A stretch of DNA of 64,000 bases from Ceratodon purpureus (Eukaryota > Streptophyta > Bryopsida > Pseudoditrichales > Ditrichaceae): the NCBI GenBank assembly GCA_014871385.1, contig CM026431.1, positions 14,355,094 through 14,419,093 on the forward strand. The letters are read 5' to 3'. The position numbers were made by a program, and so were the translations under genes. The first letter of the stretch is position 1. Each line of letters opens with the position of its first letter. The notes under the pieces were generated by a model that saw nothing but the letters and a program-made list of their open reading frames with translations, did no database searches and was not told the origin of the DNA. Shown one piece after another: positions 10,230 to 22,430 of the stretch.

Positions 10230-12075
10230 ACCTCAAAAATCATCTACACAAAGGGTACATAATGAGATAGTAATCTACCAATTTTAGGGATGTAGTTGAG
10301 GGAATATACGTCGGGAGTAGATGGGGGGTTGGTCGTATAAAAGCGTCGTGAATTTAGAATGTGGGTGGGGGTGGGCCAGGGGCAGTCAAAAAGCGTCAGG
10401 GGCCACGAGGGGCGAGATCTACGGGGGGTGTAGAGGGATGGGCGCATGGGGCATTGGGGAGTGGGCATGCGATTGGATTTGGGGGGCTTCAGGGATTCTT
10501 TCCCCTTTTCGGTCCGGTCGTGAGTTGGTTGCGGGGATGGCGCCGTCGCCGCCGCTGCGTCGTCGCAGGCACTCGCAGTCTGGGATCGTGTTCCGGCTTC
10601 GGAATCATTCGCTCTTGTCCGCCTTCACACTGCAATGGTAAGTTTGCGGGGTTCGGGCCCTCGGGTTGTGGGGTTGGGGGAGCCTGGGTGCTTTTTGATT
10701 GGAATGCATGGGCGATGGCGATGTCGGTTTATTGGTGTTCGCTCCACTTGGGGAGCGCCAGGTGCTTGAGCATGTTTTGTAGTATTGCTTTGGAAGGTTC
10801 TGCGTGCAATTCAAACGGGGGCAGTCTCCGGTGGCTTGGGTCTAGACTCTGCAGTCTGTAGTACTGTGTGTGTTTCTTTGAGTGCAAACTGGGATTTCTG
10901 TTTAGAGTGGTGCGTGGAAGAATGTGCGCTTGGCATGTTTATGAATTCTAGAAATACAGTGGCTTGCAAAATTGAGTGGATGTTTGGTTTGTTTCATTTG
11001 AAGAGGTGTATCATGAGCATGAGTGAATTGGACTTGAGTTTATTTATGTAAAAGTTGTAGAGTCATGTATTAAAGTTATTTGTGAAAGGTTTTTAATATT
11101 TGACATGGAATCCATGGATTTTAGTAAATGTAATCTGATTTGTTACTTTGAATAATTACTAGATATATTTGCCATAGGTTTAGAGACTACCAAATTCTTA
11201 TACACTAGATATGAAGGGATGGCCAAACTTTTCCATGTTTTTCAACTATTTGAATAAAATAATAATAATAATAATAAAATCAATACTCATAAATAATATT
11301 TGATTTAATAGTTTCCTTACATTCAGATATCCTTTAGTGGTTTTCTTCTTTGAACTTGTGGTAGCAAAGTTGGCGTACGGGGTCTTCCAATTATACCATT
11401 TGTTCAAAATTTCAAAGTTTTTTCCAATCTTATTGTTGAAATGATTAGAAATATAAATATACTTTTACTATTATGGAATCGGAATGGAAGCAATTGAACT
11501 GAACTCAAATCCTTCACCTAGAGCTGCTTACGGAAATAAAACAATATCCAGGGTGGTAAAACCTGCCATAAGGAATTATACACCTATTTCCTGTATTACA
11601 TTAATTCCCAAAATAACAATACAGCTGATCTAGAAAGTACCTTGAAACCTAATCAACCATCCTGGCTGATCAGAAGCCAAAACTTGATACAAGTTGATCA
11701 ACAAGACAACCTGAGCAAAGCTAACTTACACTTTCCTCAGCAGAGTGACTGGACCTCAACAATCAGCACACTGCACTCACAGTTGTGTACTTGTGACTCA
11801 GAAGCACAGTACTCAAAATTGTGGAAAGCCCAAAGGGCATCACGGACCTGGAATGTGCAGGAAAACATCGAACATGAATTCCGGCTTTAAGTATTAATCG
11901 TTTGTCAAATTGTTCACCTACATTTCTCGGTTGGGTTTTTTTGGATGCTGAGTTGAGCCATTGGTGGCACTGACTTCCAGTCCGTCTGAGAGGAAGTGAG
12001 GTTGTTGATGGAAAGAAACGGCCGTTCGGGGAGGGACGTTGATAGCGACTATTCTTTCAAAGGTGCCACACTTAC
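10230..12075. other. Upstream region of the kinase gene; mostly no gene seen
   Basis: The first few hundred bases are GC-rich and probably contain the kinase promoter and leader on the minus strand. After about 10.9 kb the DNA becomes AT-rich with a short (AAT)n run near 11.26 kb. One possible plus-strand first exon is noted separately. No other coding or RNA signal was found. Confidence 0.5.
10537..10637 (+). other. Possible orphan first coding exon
   Basis: ATG at 10537 opens a short basic peptide (MAPSPPLRRRRHSQSG...). It runs 33 codons plus two bases and ends exactly at a strong donor, CAATG/GTAAGT. It sits in a GC-rich stretch divergent from the kinase gene about 0.7 kb away, so a shared bidirectional promoter is possible. 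No downstream exon in a compatible phase was recognised before the CACTA-like element at 12.08 kb. It could be a chance frame, a non-coding transcript, or the first exon of a gene disrupted by the insertion. Confidence 0.22.
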
Positions 12076-13039
12076 CACTAGTAGGAAAACAGTGGAAATA
12101 TGACTACAGCCACATGACTACGAGCCTCTTTTGGTGGGAATGCAGTCATCAGCAACTACTTTGATGACTAAAATGGCTATAGTCATCACATGACTATGAC
12201 TTTAGTCATATTTTCTTAGGACCTCAATGGAAACTCCGTAGAAAACGTATTCTTCATGTTTTTTTTGGGTGAAACCATTTCACTAGGATTAGTTGATTTG
12301 TGACTACAATTTTGGACAACCATATAACTATCTAAATTAATTGTTATTTGACTATGGTTTTGGGCATACAATTGTGGAGGTTCTGAAGTGTGGCCTTTAT
12401 GATTTTACTTCAATTTTGTTTATATTTGATCTATTCTTTCAATTTGACTTTTTTTTCTTCAATTTACATTATTTTTTGGAATTTCTTTGGTTCTTTTCCG
12501 GTTTTAATTTTTTATATTGTACATTTTCTATCTTTTGAGCGGTGAGCAATAATCTAGTTTTTTTTTACTTGTTTAATTTTTATTTTTTTATTTTTTTTAT
12601 TTTTAGATTATGGTTTTATTCTTGTATAGTGAAAGCTTGTGAAGGCACTCTCTAGGAGATGTGGATTCGGTTTTATTAAGGCGCTAATAACGGTGGATTG
12701 AGTTGTAGACGAGATTTTGTTTATGTTAGTCTCAATTATGACAAAATGATTAGTAATTATTTTTGCCCACATGTAAAATGAAAATGGCACAACTTTAATC
12801 CAGCAGCAATAAATGTACTTCCATTATACAAGAAGTTCTCAAAATATATTATTTATTTTTACTTGCAGATTCAAATACAAATCAAAGTTAAAACAAATCA
12901 ACTTCACTATTTTGAATTCTAAAGCACTAAAAATTCTAATCATTGCCCAATGCCTAAGCTGTGAATAAAGTTCTAAAGTGGTTCACTAGGGGCCCTTAAA
13001 TTAATTCATTTTTAAAATAAAATTATTAAGAAAATGAGG

Positions 13040-13480
13040 CTCCTAAGAACCCTCAAGGAGGGTCTCGAATCCAAGAAGGGGGAGGAGTAGTAGTTTGTTT
13101 CCTGTTTTTTTATTATATTTTTCAGGACCCAATTTTGGACCTTTGATTTAATAATTATTTTTAAGTTTTATCAAATAAATGACGCCCTCAATTTCTTTCA
13201 AGGAGGATCTTGGATCCGAGACAGGGAAGAAAATATTTTTTATTCTTTTTTCTAGTAAAAATTGAAATTGTTTTTAAGAATCTTTAAGAAATATTTTTTA
13301 AAAATACTAAGCCTCCCGACCCCCCTTTGGAGGGTCTTGGTTCTGAGAGGGGGGGAGAGAGGATTTATTTTTTTATTTGAAATGTTTTCTTTTTGAAAAT
13401 TAAAAAAAAACCATTAAGCCCCCACCCCCGACCTTCTCTAGGATGGTCTCGTATCCAAGAGGAAAGAGGGGATTTTGTCA
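13040..13480. repeat. Four degenerate copies of a ~110-140-bp repeat
   Basis: A core like CAAGGAGGGTCTCGGATCCAAGA followed by a G-run recurs near 13050, 13195, 13325 and 13435, separated by AT-rich spacers. Copies are strongly diverged. The array lies inside the CACTA-like element. The stretches 12350-13000 and 13500-14600 around it are AT-rich with no gene recognised; (TA)n occurs at about 14625-14650. Confidence 0.6.
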
Positions 13481-14659
13481 CTTTGCATTAATTTTTTGTT
13501 GAATTTCCTCTTTTTTAATATGATAGTTTTATTTTGACTGCAACGCTTCTTCCCCTCATGTATTCTTTCTACTTTTGTTTACTCTACATCTCTTTATTTT
13601 TTATTGACATTTTTTTTCAATTTGTGCCCACCTCACGTCTATGCTAATTTTTTTGCTGAATAATTGGTTTATATTTGCTTTGATAACTATTCTTGAGTTT
13701 TGATTTGAGGTAGTTCACACAAATGTTCATAAACCAATAAGTGTGGTTGAAGATAATTATAAGGTAAGTCTAATTGTATACCATGCGGCATTTTGGAATT
13801 AGCAATGTAGAATGAGCTAGTTGTTGCACTTCAGAAACTACTCTTAGACACTATGCATATTAATGTCGTGTAAGTGACTCTTATTAGTCGTGTATGTAGA
13901 ATCACCAACTAAGTATAGTAATGAAGATTATTGAGATCAATGCTACTGCATATTATAGTATGTTTCCTACTTGGTCAGATGGTCTACTAATATGACGGGC
14001 AATGTCATGCATGCTACCTTATTTTCTTTTGTGATAGCACATCATGTCTATATTCTAGATCCTCCTCTGCAACAACCAAAGTTTGGTTTGCATCTTCTAT
14101 GCTTAGTCTCTTACCATATCTCAAATAAAAAATGTCTAGTTTCCTCTTTAGAATAGTGTATCTTCGCCTCATGATTCGTGAAGGTCGATGCAAACTATTA
14201 GTGTATCTTTCAATCTCCATATTGTCTTCATTATGTTTTTGCATAGATTTATTTTGCAATGCATTGGATCGACCACATGGAGTAAGTGAGAGACTATCAG
14301 TGGTGCAAAAGATGAGTGCTAGAACATTTACAAATCTCCCAACTACGGCATGAAAAATGTGATCGTACATTCAGTTTGCATAAGTAATATTAGATACATT
14401 ATCCTTCTGCACTCAACACCTAGTCATACATTCGGTATGCATGAATATTGAAGCAAGTCCTATTATCCTTACTTAGTCAATATCTAGTCGAACATTTGGT
14501 TTGCATTGCTACAATTAGTCATGTTATCCTTCCTCATTCAATATCTATTCATCAAATGTCATTAGTAGCGTAGATTTGCTGCCTATATATAGTCATGTGG
14601 TGAGTGTAAACATTTGCTGACTATATATATATATATATATATATTCATATATACTCAAA

Positions 14660-15490
14660 TATGTTAAGGGGTGGCTAGGGTTAGGCTAGAGACGGCCAGG
14701 TTTAGGTTAGCATAGTTTTAGGGGGGTTAAGATGCAATTTTTTTATTCTTGTAGTTCATTCTACAGTAGAACATGTTGAGTTAAAGAGGTTCAGAGCTTT
14801 GTAGGGAGAGGTTGTACCATGCTTTTGAATTGTTTTTCCTAATTTCATTCAAATTTTGTCCATTTTCACTTATATTTGTACTATATTTTCAACACTTTTT
14901 GAGGGTTTGAAGTCTTTAGACTAGTTGGGTTTTGTTGGATTTTGTTGGATATTGTTGTGTTTTGTTGGGTTTGTGAAGGGTTCAGTTTTAGAGGCGAAAT
15001 CCCCCCTTTATCATTTAGGATTTCAAAATTTCAACAATTAGTGTATGTTAAAGGGTTGTAACTTAGCGTGGGCAACCTATTTAAAATCTAAATCCTAAGT
15101 GCCTTGCCATTGGTGCTAGAGCCTTGTCTATCTAGTGAGGACAAGAGGAGGATTATTGAGGTACAAAAGGTCAAAATGACTAGTGTTAGTCATGCTTATG
15201 AACTTTATGACAATAGTGAGTCACATTTTTCACATTGTTGAATAGAATTAGTCAGAAAGTTCCATTTAACTCTGTCTATTTTCATGTCAAATTGTAATTG
15301 TTTATACTAGAGTAAACAGGTGGTGAAAAGAGAAAGAGGATTACTGAGATACAGAAGCTCAAAAGCAGCGGGAGTGAGGAGAAGATACATCAAACAGAGA
15401 AGGATATTGCATGCGTTTTCAAGAATAGAAAGAAGAGGTCCCTTGATGATTTAGGAGCAAATGAGGACAAAGAAGATGGGATAAGCCTTA
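14660..15490. mobile_element. Possible LTR-retrotransposon fragment (LTR end plus primer-binding site)
   Basis: At about 15110 the string ATTGGTGCTAGAGCC resembles the plant initiator-Met primer-binding site (TGGTATCAGAGC). It follows a CA dinucleotide, as expected at the end of a 5' LTR. Downstream, two related segments of about 30 bases (near 15145 and 15330, both containing AGGATTAYTGAGRTAC) could be decayed gag or leader sequence. No second LTR or pol frame was found, so this is weak. Confidence 0.25.
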
Positions 15491-15491
15491 G

Positions 15492-15831
15492 GGGAAATAT
15501 GGGGTCTGCAACGGGCCTTTGGGTTTCCCATGTGCCTCAAAATTTGGCCATGCCCGTGCACTTTATTTGCTGGCACCAATGGTGCCAACAGGACGCCAAA
15601 TCGGCATTTGGGGGGTCCAACCAATCGCTAGAAGCGAAGGCGTGTGCCACTGCTGTCACCCCATTGGACAGTAGCGAATTGGCTGTCACCCCATTCGACA
15701 GTAGCGAATTGTATTGTTAGCGGGCAGGATATCCACCAATGAGATTACTTAGAGAGGCATGCGTAGGTAGCTAGTTCAGCGACCTTCGGGCTGTCTTACA
15801 AGGCCCGTTGGAGACCCCATATTTTCCATAA
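15492..15831. mobile_element. ~340-bp MITE-like element with ~26-bp inverted termini
   Basis: The left end contains AAATATGGGGTCTGCAACGG and the right end is its near-perfect inverted complement (GGCCCGTTGGAGACCCCATA and onward). Inside is a 30-bp tandem duplication at 15651-15713 (GCTGTCACCCCATTSGACAG and onward). The element is far more GC-rich than its surroundings, consistent with insertion into the older CACTA-like relic. Target duplication is not clear; TTA at the left and TAA at the right are not a direct repeat. Confidence 0.5.
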
Positions 15832-16859
15832 TGCAGTAGATAGCTTTATATTGTGGCCCACCAGTAGATAGTAGTAGATAGCAGTAGATAGCTTTATATT
15901 GTAGACTAAAATAGGGAATTTATCAATTTGCTTAAAACAATATAGATATTAAACATTGACGTTGATTGTAGTCATCAATTTCTATCACCGTACTATGTTT
16001 AGTCACTTAGTCTCTTATTTTCTAGAGATCTCATGACTATAAAATGTGAAATAAAATGACTATATGTAGTCATCAGCTGTAGTCACGTGATTGAAGCAAT
16101 GACTATACAGAGTCAAATTTTCTTGAGCAATTTTGTTCAAAAATTAAGCTTTTTTATGGTCATATCATTGGGTCCAAACTTGAAGGTGTCTGAAGTTTTG
16201 ACTATAGCTAGTCACATGAAGTAGTAATGTATCCATGAATGATATCAACTAGTGATCAAAAATAATAGTAGAATGTTTAAGTTGATGACTATTTCTAGTC
16301 GTTCTTCCAAAAAAATGACTAATTTTAGTCATCAGGACCATATTCTGCAACTACTAGTAATGATATTATGACATCATAAAGTTATGAGATTTTAGTCATT
16401 GAATTGAAGAAGTTGACTAAATGTAGTCAGATGGTTTTAACTAGTCCTAGTCACATAAATATGACTGAAAAAAGTCACATTTATTGGGCAGCTCGTGATA
16501 TAACATGGAGCCTAGACTAGTTGAAATGAACTTAGCCAATTGAGATTCTCAACCTTCAATTGAAAGTTTTCAACTAAATTGTAGGCCACACAGGTCCAAT
16601 TAAAAATTTTCAATTGGAGTTAAAAAAAATTCCAACCGTAGGCTGCATACAAGATTCAGTTCAAAACACAAAGATGAATGACAATTCGTGATCCATCAAT
16701 GCACATTCAAACATTTTATGCCCAATAAATATTTAATTGCAATTATTCGTTAGTGTTGAAACCTATGCTACCTTATTTTTGAATTTATACTTATTGAATG
16801 AATTATTCAAAAGCCATATTTAAATAAATAAGATTTCATCGTGATAATTTGGCATGTAA

Positions 16860-17335
16860 TACATTATTTTGGAATACAATTATATAGTTTAAAACAAATC
16901 AGATTGATTTTTAAAATTATAATATTCTAATACAAATTAATCTATTTATTATAAACTGGATTATCTTAAAGAATTAGATTATTATTTCATAAATTATATT
17001 ATCAAAAAACTAGTTGAATTATTATTTACACAAATTGGATTGTTGAGACAAAGATTATATTTTTCATATAAATTAGACAATTTTGAAAAAAATTGTATTA
17101 TTTTGACATATTCTAAATTATTGACGTAAATTAGAATATTTTTACATAGCTTTGATTATTATGACATATATTTGAATACTTTAAAAAAAATTAGTATGCT
17201 TTAATACTAACTAGATTGTTTTAACACAAATTCAATTATTAAGATATAAATTGCAGTATTAAGACTAGATTGAATTAACTAGACAAAAATTGGGTTATTG
17301 GAACATTTACTAGTTCATATTAGATTGGATTGAGT
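16860..17335. repeat. AT-rich degenerate minisatellite, period about 20-22 bp
   Basis: Units of the form AAATTAGATTATTTTGACAT repeat with heavy divergence for about 470 bases, alternating A/T-rich spacers with GATTATT-like cores. The repeat is visible only as a periodic pattern and no two units are identical. No coding potential. From 17340 to 17900 the DNA is AT-rich and unremarkable. Confidence 0.5.
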
Positions 17336-17916
17336 ATCTGGATTTTATTGAGGAAAAAATAATGATTTTTCAAAAATAACAATTCAAAAACAAAGAGGAA
17401 CATAGTCTGGAGATCATTTCAAATGACAACTTCTACAATCCTTGAAATAAAAAATAAATATGAATCCAAAAACTTCTTCTTTCATCATCAAAATCTTCAT
17501 CCTTGTTGAAATATTTTTGTTAATTTTCATTCAAATTTTAGGCACATTTTCATTAAATTATAACAACTTCTTAAAAAATCTACATTAAATAAATTAAAAT
17601 ATAAAGTTGGCTATTACATTCATTTATATTTTTATATTTTTTGTTTTCTAAAAATATATATTTCAAAAGGATGGACAGTTCGAAAGAGTTCATGCAAATC
17701 TAGTGTTAATGCATGACACTAGGGCTATAGATTCACAGAAGTTAATCCAAAAGTTTATGCAGCTCTAGGGCTATTATTTATAGAACATAACAGAAGTTTT
17801 ACAGCACTGGGGGTTAGAAATAATGTCACAAATTTGCTTAGTTTATTATGAATTTTCTGAACTCTGCCACGAAATCACAATTGCTAGGAGATAACAAAAC
17901 AAAACAAAACAAAAAT

Positions 17917-17919
<3 letters not shown>

Positions 17920-17990
<71 letters not shown>

Positions 17991-18002
17991 TAAAAATAAA
18001 AA
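17920..18002. repeat. (AAT)n microsatellite
   Basis: About 25 uninterrupted AAT units at 17920-17990, preceded by an AAAAC run. Likely length-polymorphic. Confidence 0.95.
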
Positions 18003-18004
18003 TT

Positions 18005-19650
18005 GGACTACTAAAAATAGGAGGAGTATTTTCTGTGAGCACATGAGAGGAATCATCCAATTTCCAGTAGGCGTGAACAAAAAACTTCAGTCACCAGTGT
18101 GGGTGAGCACCATTGAGTTTCATTGTGTATTTTTCAACTATGGTGTGGGGACCACGGTAGAGAAATTTTCTCCCTTCTGAGACCACAACTGAGTATTTTT
18201 CTCCCTGTTCAATTAGACCTCCCTATGCGGCCTTCGGTTGAAATCAATTTCAAGAAGGAAGCACCTCAAATCTCAACTGGATGGCCCTAGGACCCCCCAC
18301 CACCTCCACAAATGTAATGTAACGTACATACAATTTTTTTAATATACAGATTTTTAAATTTTAAATTTTTTTTTCCATTTTGAACAAAATCAACAATATT
18401 CATCCTTTTCCAAATAAGTTCAATCTAAATATGATCAAAATTATAATCCTAAAAATGCCTCAAATTTTGGGATATTATTGGCATTTTTGCCAAATACGGT
18501 GTATTTTGGTCATATTTGGAATGAAAATATTTAAAAGAAGTATTTTTAGAAAAATAAAATATCATACAAAACATTGCCACAATCCATTTTGGGCTAAACT
18601 AGCTGCTTTAGTTGCATATCAAGTGTGGAAAAAAATACACACATATACGGTAGTTATAGTATATATGGACCAAAAACTTTCAAAATATTTCAAAGGTTTA
18701 AAAACTAGAATTCTAACAACCAATAGTAAGTGGTTGTGAGAACCAAAAGTAAGAGGCTACCAAACCATGTACGAGTGGATCAAAAACCAATAAGATATCT
18801 TGTTTCTTTGAGTCCTTCAATATTACTATTTATTGATCCTACTAATTGGTGCACCTAGCCTCTTGAGTTGGCACTGCACAAGGACAACTTTTGGGAGTGC
18901 ATGGTTTAGGGTGTGTGACGGCCTGTCGACTCACAGGTTCAAAGTCCCAAAAGATATTGAACAAGTAATGGATAGGGATAGAAACAAATTTTCATTTAAG
19001 GTTGAATATAATATACAGTTTCAATTGTTTACTGTAACTATTCTTCAAAGGAAAAAATTAGGAAAATAATTAATTTTTTTATCAATTAAATTAAGTTTTA
19101 TAAGTAAAATGCACGTTTTCCATGATATTATGTGAATAATATAAGGCTTTTCAAACCTGTCGAGCGGAGCGAGAAGGGTTTGAATAAGGGTAACGGGGCA
19201 AGTAGGACCTGTTGACCGTTAAATCCAAATAAATAAAACTCAATATTATCAAAATCAAAAAATTACGGTGCAAAAAGCCATTTAAATAAAATCATTTATC
19301 AATAAACAATCACTTGACCCAATCAATCAATCAATTTTTTTATTTTTTATTTTAGAAAATCACAAAAGTAATAGTTAAATGTCTAAAAGTTAATTTGTAA
19401 ACATTTTCATTATAAAATTTATCATAAAATTATTTGATTAAATTATTCAGTTTACAAAATAAAAATAACTAAAAGAAAAATCAATGAGTTCTAAGGTTGT
19501 GGCTACACTGTGGAAGTTGGAATCAAGTTTTCATCTCTGACTCAGTTTCCATCACTTACAACCTTGTTCAATGTAGTAACCATGTGGTCTGCATTCTTGT
19601 AGAAACAACTTAGATATGGACTTATACACGGTCCAGAATGACCTTAAACT
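18005..19650. other. AT-rich intergenic DNA, no gene seen
   Basis: Short frames occur, the longest being 119 codons at 18380-18739, but their composition (Lys/Ile/Asn-rich, no motifs) is what random AT-rich DNA gives. A GGTTCAAAGTCCC string at about 18936 resembles a Pol III B box. No RNA or protein gene is supported. Confidence 0.5.
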
Positions 19651-19659
19651 ACCAAAAGG

Positions 19660-19815
19660 TCTTCGGGTAGTGGTTGGCATCCCTCTCGTATGACCAAGGT
19701 TCAAATCCCAATGCCGCCCGAGGCTCTACCACCATTGATCCACCCAATCTTGGTAGAGGGTCTCTTGTTGTATGGGTACCATATCCTAGGGTCACCTTCG
19801 GCAAAAAATAATTTC
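19660..19815 (+). mobile_element. tRNA-related SINE candidate
   Basis: GGGTAGTGGTTGGCA (19665-19679) resembles a Pol III A box and GGTTCAAATCC (19698-19708) is a good B box at tRNA-like spacing. The acceptor stem of a real tRNA is absent. The B box is followed by a possible hairpin (GGCTCTACC with GGTAGAGG) and an A-rich tail near 19805. This combination suggests a tRNA-derived SINE or its relic rather than a tRNA gene. Confidence 0.4.
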
Positions 19816-20099
19816 AAAAATAGATGCCGGATATTTTGGAAAATTATTGGCATTTTTTGCCAAATATAATATCAATTATTTTTCAAAATTGCCGGAAAGT
19901 AAAAAAATTCACTTCACCCTAGACATTTACTTATATTTGGAACATGTACTAGTTGCAGTGGAGAGAATGTGCTCCTTTTGTAATCAAGCTCACATAAACA
20001 ACAAACACTCTCCCACAAAACCTAACCCACAAAACAATCTCACCACAACATAATCAAAACCATTAGTTCACAAAGAATATGGGTTAAGAAGTAGCAAGA

Positions 20100-20480
20100 G
20101 TATAAGTGAGGCTTTTCAAATGTGTTGTACACAGATTTTCGGAGTCCAATTGAGCATAGAAGATGAAGTTTTATAAAATTGTGTTTAACTAACAAAAGTC
20201 GATAAACCGATTCTTCTTCCAGATCCAACAAGTTTTGTGTTAAAATAAGTCTTTATGCAAAAGATATGGACAAATCATTGCAGCCTTGAAAAGATTAAAA
20301 AAAATAGAATGGGTTCAAAACAGTTTTTCAGAGGTCATTTGTGCATAGAAGATTAACTTTTTTGAAATTTTGTTAGTCTAAGAAAAGTTTACAAACCAAG
20401 TAATCTTTCACCTCCGACAAATTTTATTTCATTTGAAGACTATATGCAAAAGTTATGCGAGTTATAAAAAAGAAGACTAA
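20100..20480. repeat. Diverged ~240-bp direct duplication
   Basis: Two stretches (about 20145-20280 and 20335-20470) share the ordered landmarks GCATAGAAGAT, AAAGTYKAYAAACC, and TATGCAAAAG followed by RTATG, with intervening divergence. No gene. The remaining DNA to about 22400 has no supported feature. Confidence 0.4.
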
Positions 20481-22430
20481 CTAGGTGCTTCACCTCAAAG
20501 TTCACATTTCCCATATGGATTGTTGGACACAACTCCACTCTACTTGCATAAAGCAGAGAGCAATCTCACCTCATAATCACATTTATCTTGTCATCCAATG
20601 CAAAAAAGACGTGTAGGATTAAGAATTTAGTAGAAAACTTAAATAAGGTTTCAAGACAAATTTTTAAATAATTAAAAAAGAAAGTTTCTGAAATTTTGAA
20701 TATACTATTTTAAGGTGCCGGACATTAAAATTTGAAATTATTTAATTATTCAACCAAGGGGTGCCGAAGCTGACCCTGGGTACAGTACCCTTTAAATGTC
20801 CTAGGGGTAGACAACATGTCCGTTCGTTCTAATGGTACTAAGCTCTGCGCTAGGTAGTTATAGTGTTCACCTTCGAAAGAAGGCATCAAGGTTAGCATGT
20901 ACTATGTAGGTCCTAGTGGCATACTTAGTATCACTATTCTCAACGGACACTTCATTCACGCAAGACTTGGGCCGAGTTACTCACTCTGAACTTACACACC
21001 CTAAAGGACGCACTCTCAAACTACTACCTTGTACTGCACTATTCCTCATGCTCCCTACCTAACCACAATTAGATTTTGCAAACTTTATTCTATTAACTAA
21101 ATTGATTTGTAAAGAAATCATCCAGGATCTAAAAGAAAGATCAAAACATTGTACATAACTATAAAATTCCATGAAACTTCATGCTATATTCCCAACAGTT
21201 CAGTAGATATTTTCGTTTCATCCATCAGTAAAATACATTGCCGCCTAGAAATTCTTTCGAGTTGATTTATTTGAATTCCTCAAGGGATGAAAATAGCCAC
21301 TTAGGGGCAGAGAGACAAAAATAGGGTATTGACGACGCTAAAAAGGATATTTAGGTTGCCCCACATTGAATTTCTGGACAAGAAACATCATGTATTTTTA
21401 GATTTACCTAGGCATTTGGTAGATAATATAAATATTTGTAAAAGGAGCAACCAAAATCCCTACTTAGAGTGGATTTGGGTTGTTCGATTCATAGAGAAGA
21501 TTTAGTTATGCATACGCCCACACTGTAACAGATCACAGAAGAAATTCCCAGAGGTATTCTCTGAATGGCCATTAAAACAGTATGGTAGAAGCGGATGGAA
21601 ATGAATAAGACTAGACTATCGATGGTCAAGCTCAACCTTCAGTCACATGAAGAAACACACGTAAGTAACAGTTCAGATTGTATGTATTTTGTTCAAGATG
21701 TTCTTTCAACTATGTCCACGAGATTTTTATACCAAACACATCGAGACAAGAATAAACGGAGGCAATGCGCCCACAAAAGCATCTGGAAAATCAGAGAACT
21801 CGCACTTTTCATTTCTTTTCAGTGATGGAATTCGACGCACAACTGGCTGGTACACTAACCTAAAAAAACGACAGTGGCAGTTTCATCAACTGTATGGTTC
21901 TGTGATTGTCAATGTACAGCGTACAACAGCCAGTATGTAAAGGAGCTAAGACATCTGCAAGGTACTCTATACTAAGGCATTGTATATGCATTCATATGCG
22001 ACTAGGAGCTGGGATTGTTACGTACACAAATGTCACTTTCTGGATCTCAGCCGGAACATGCTTCGTACCACGGACAGAATGTCAAAGCACTGAGCATCGA
22101 AACTGGTTACTATCCTGCATGAACCACCGATACAGAGGTTAGTCCTAGACGAACTGTGGTAGCACTAATGTCAAGAGCAGGGCATCTCTACTTACAAGCC
22201 ATGACACAGAAAATCATCCTTACACTGAATTAAAAGGCTTTAATCACAGAATATTAGTCCAAAAGCTCCGAGCTGTATTGTGGTTAGACCTCGACTACAG
22301 ATATTATATATCTTGGCTAAATAGCTATCGAGTAATTCACTCTTAATGGTCAATCTGACATACTACCATATCCGAATCAACAGGACCGATTTAACCCGAA
22401 GCCTATTGTCTGGATCCAACAATGCGGGAT

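Larger units (their letters stand above)
12076..16480. mobile_element. CACTA (En/Spm)-like element relic with nested insertions
   Basis: The left end reads CACTAGTAGGAAAACAG. Immediately inside, to about 12350, TGACTA/TAGTCA motifs occur many times in both orientations. The same motif is again dense at 15960-16480, with CTACTAGTA at 16351-16359 as a possible decayed right terminus. Paired subterminal motif clusters plus a CACTA end are the hallmark of En/Spm elements. No intact transposase is present; the interior holds degenerate repeats, a possible LTR-element fragment and a short inverted-repeat element. The right boundary is uncertain, since TGACTA motifs continue past 16360, and no 3-bp target duplication was confirmed. 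Confidence 0.5.

Noticed and set aside
18380-18739. 119-codon plus-strand frame
   Set aside because: Lys/Ile/Asn-rich translation expected from AT-rich DNA; no splice context or motif.
19665-19740. tRNA gene
   Set aside because: A and B boxes match, but no acceptor stem or anticodon arm forms; reported as a SINE candidate instead.
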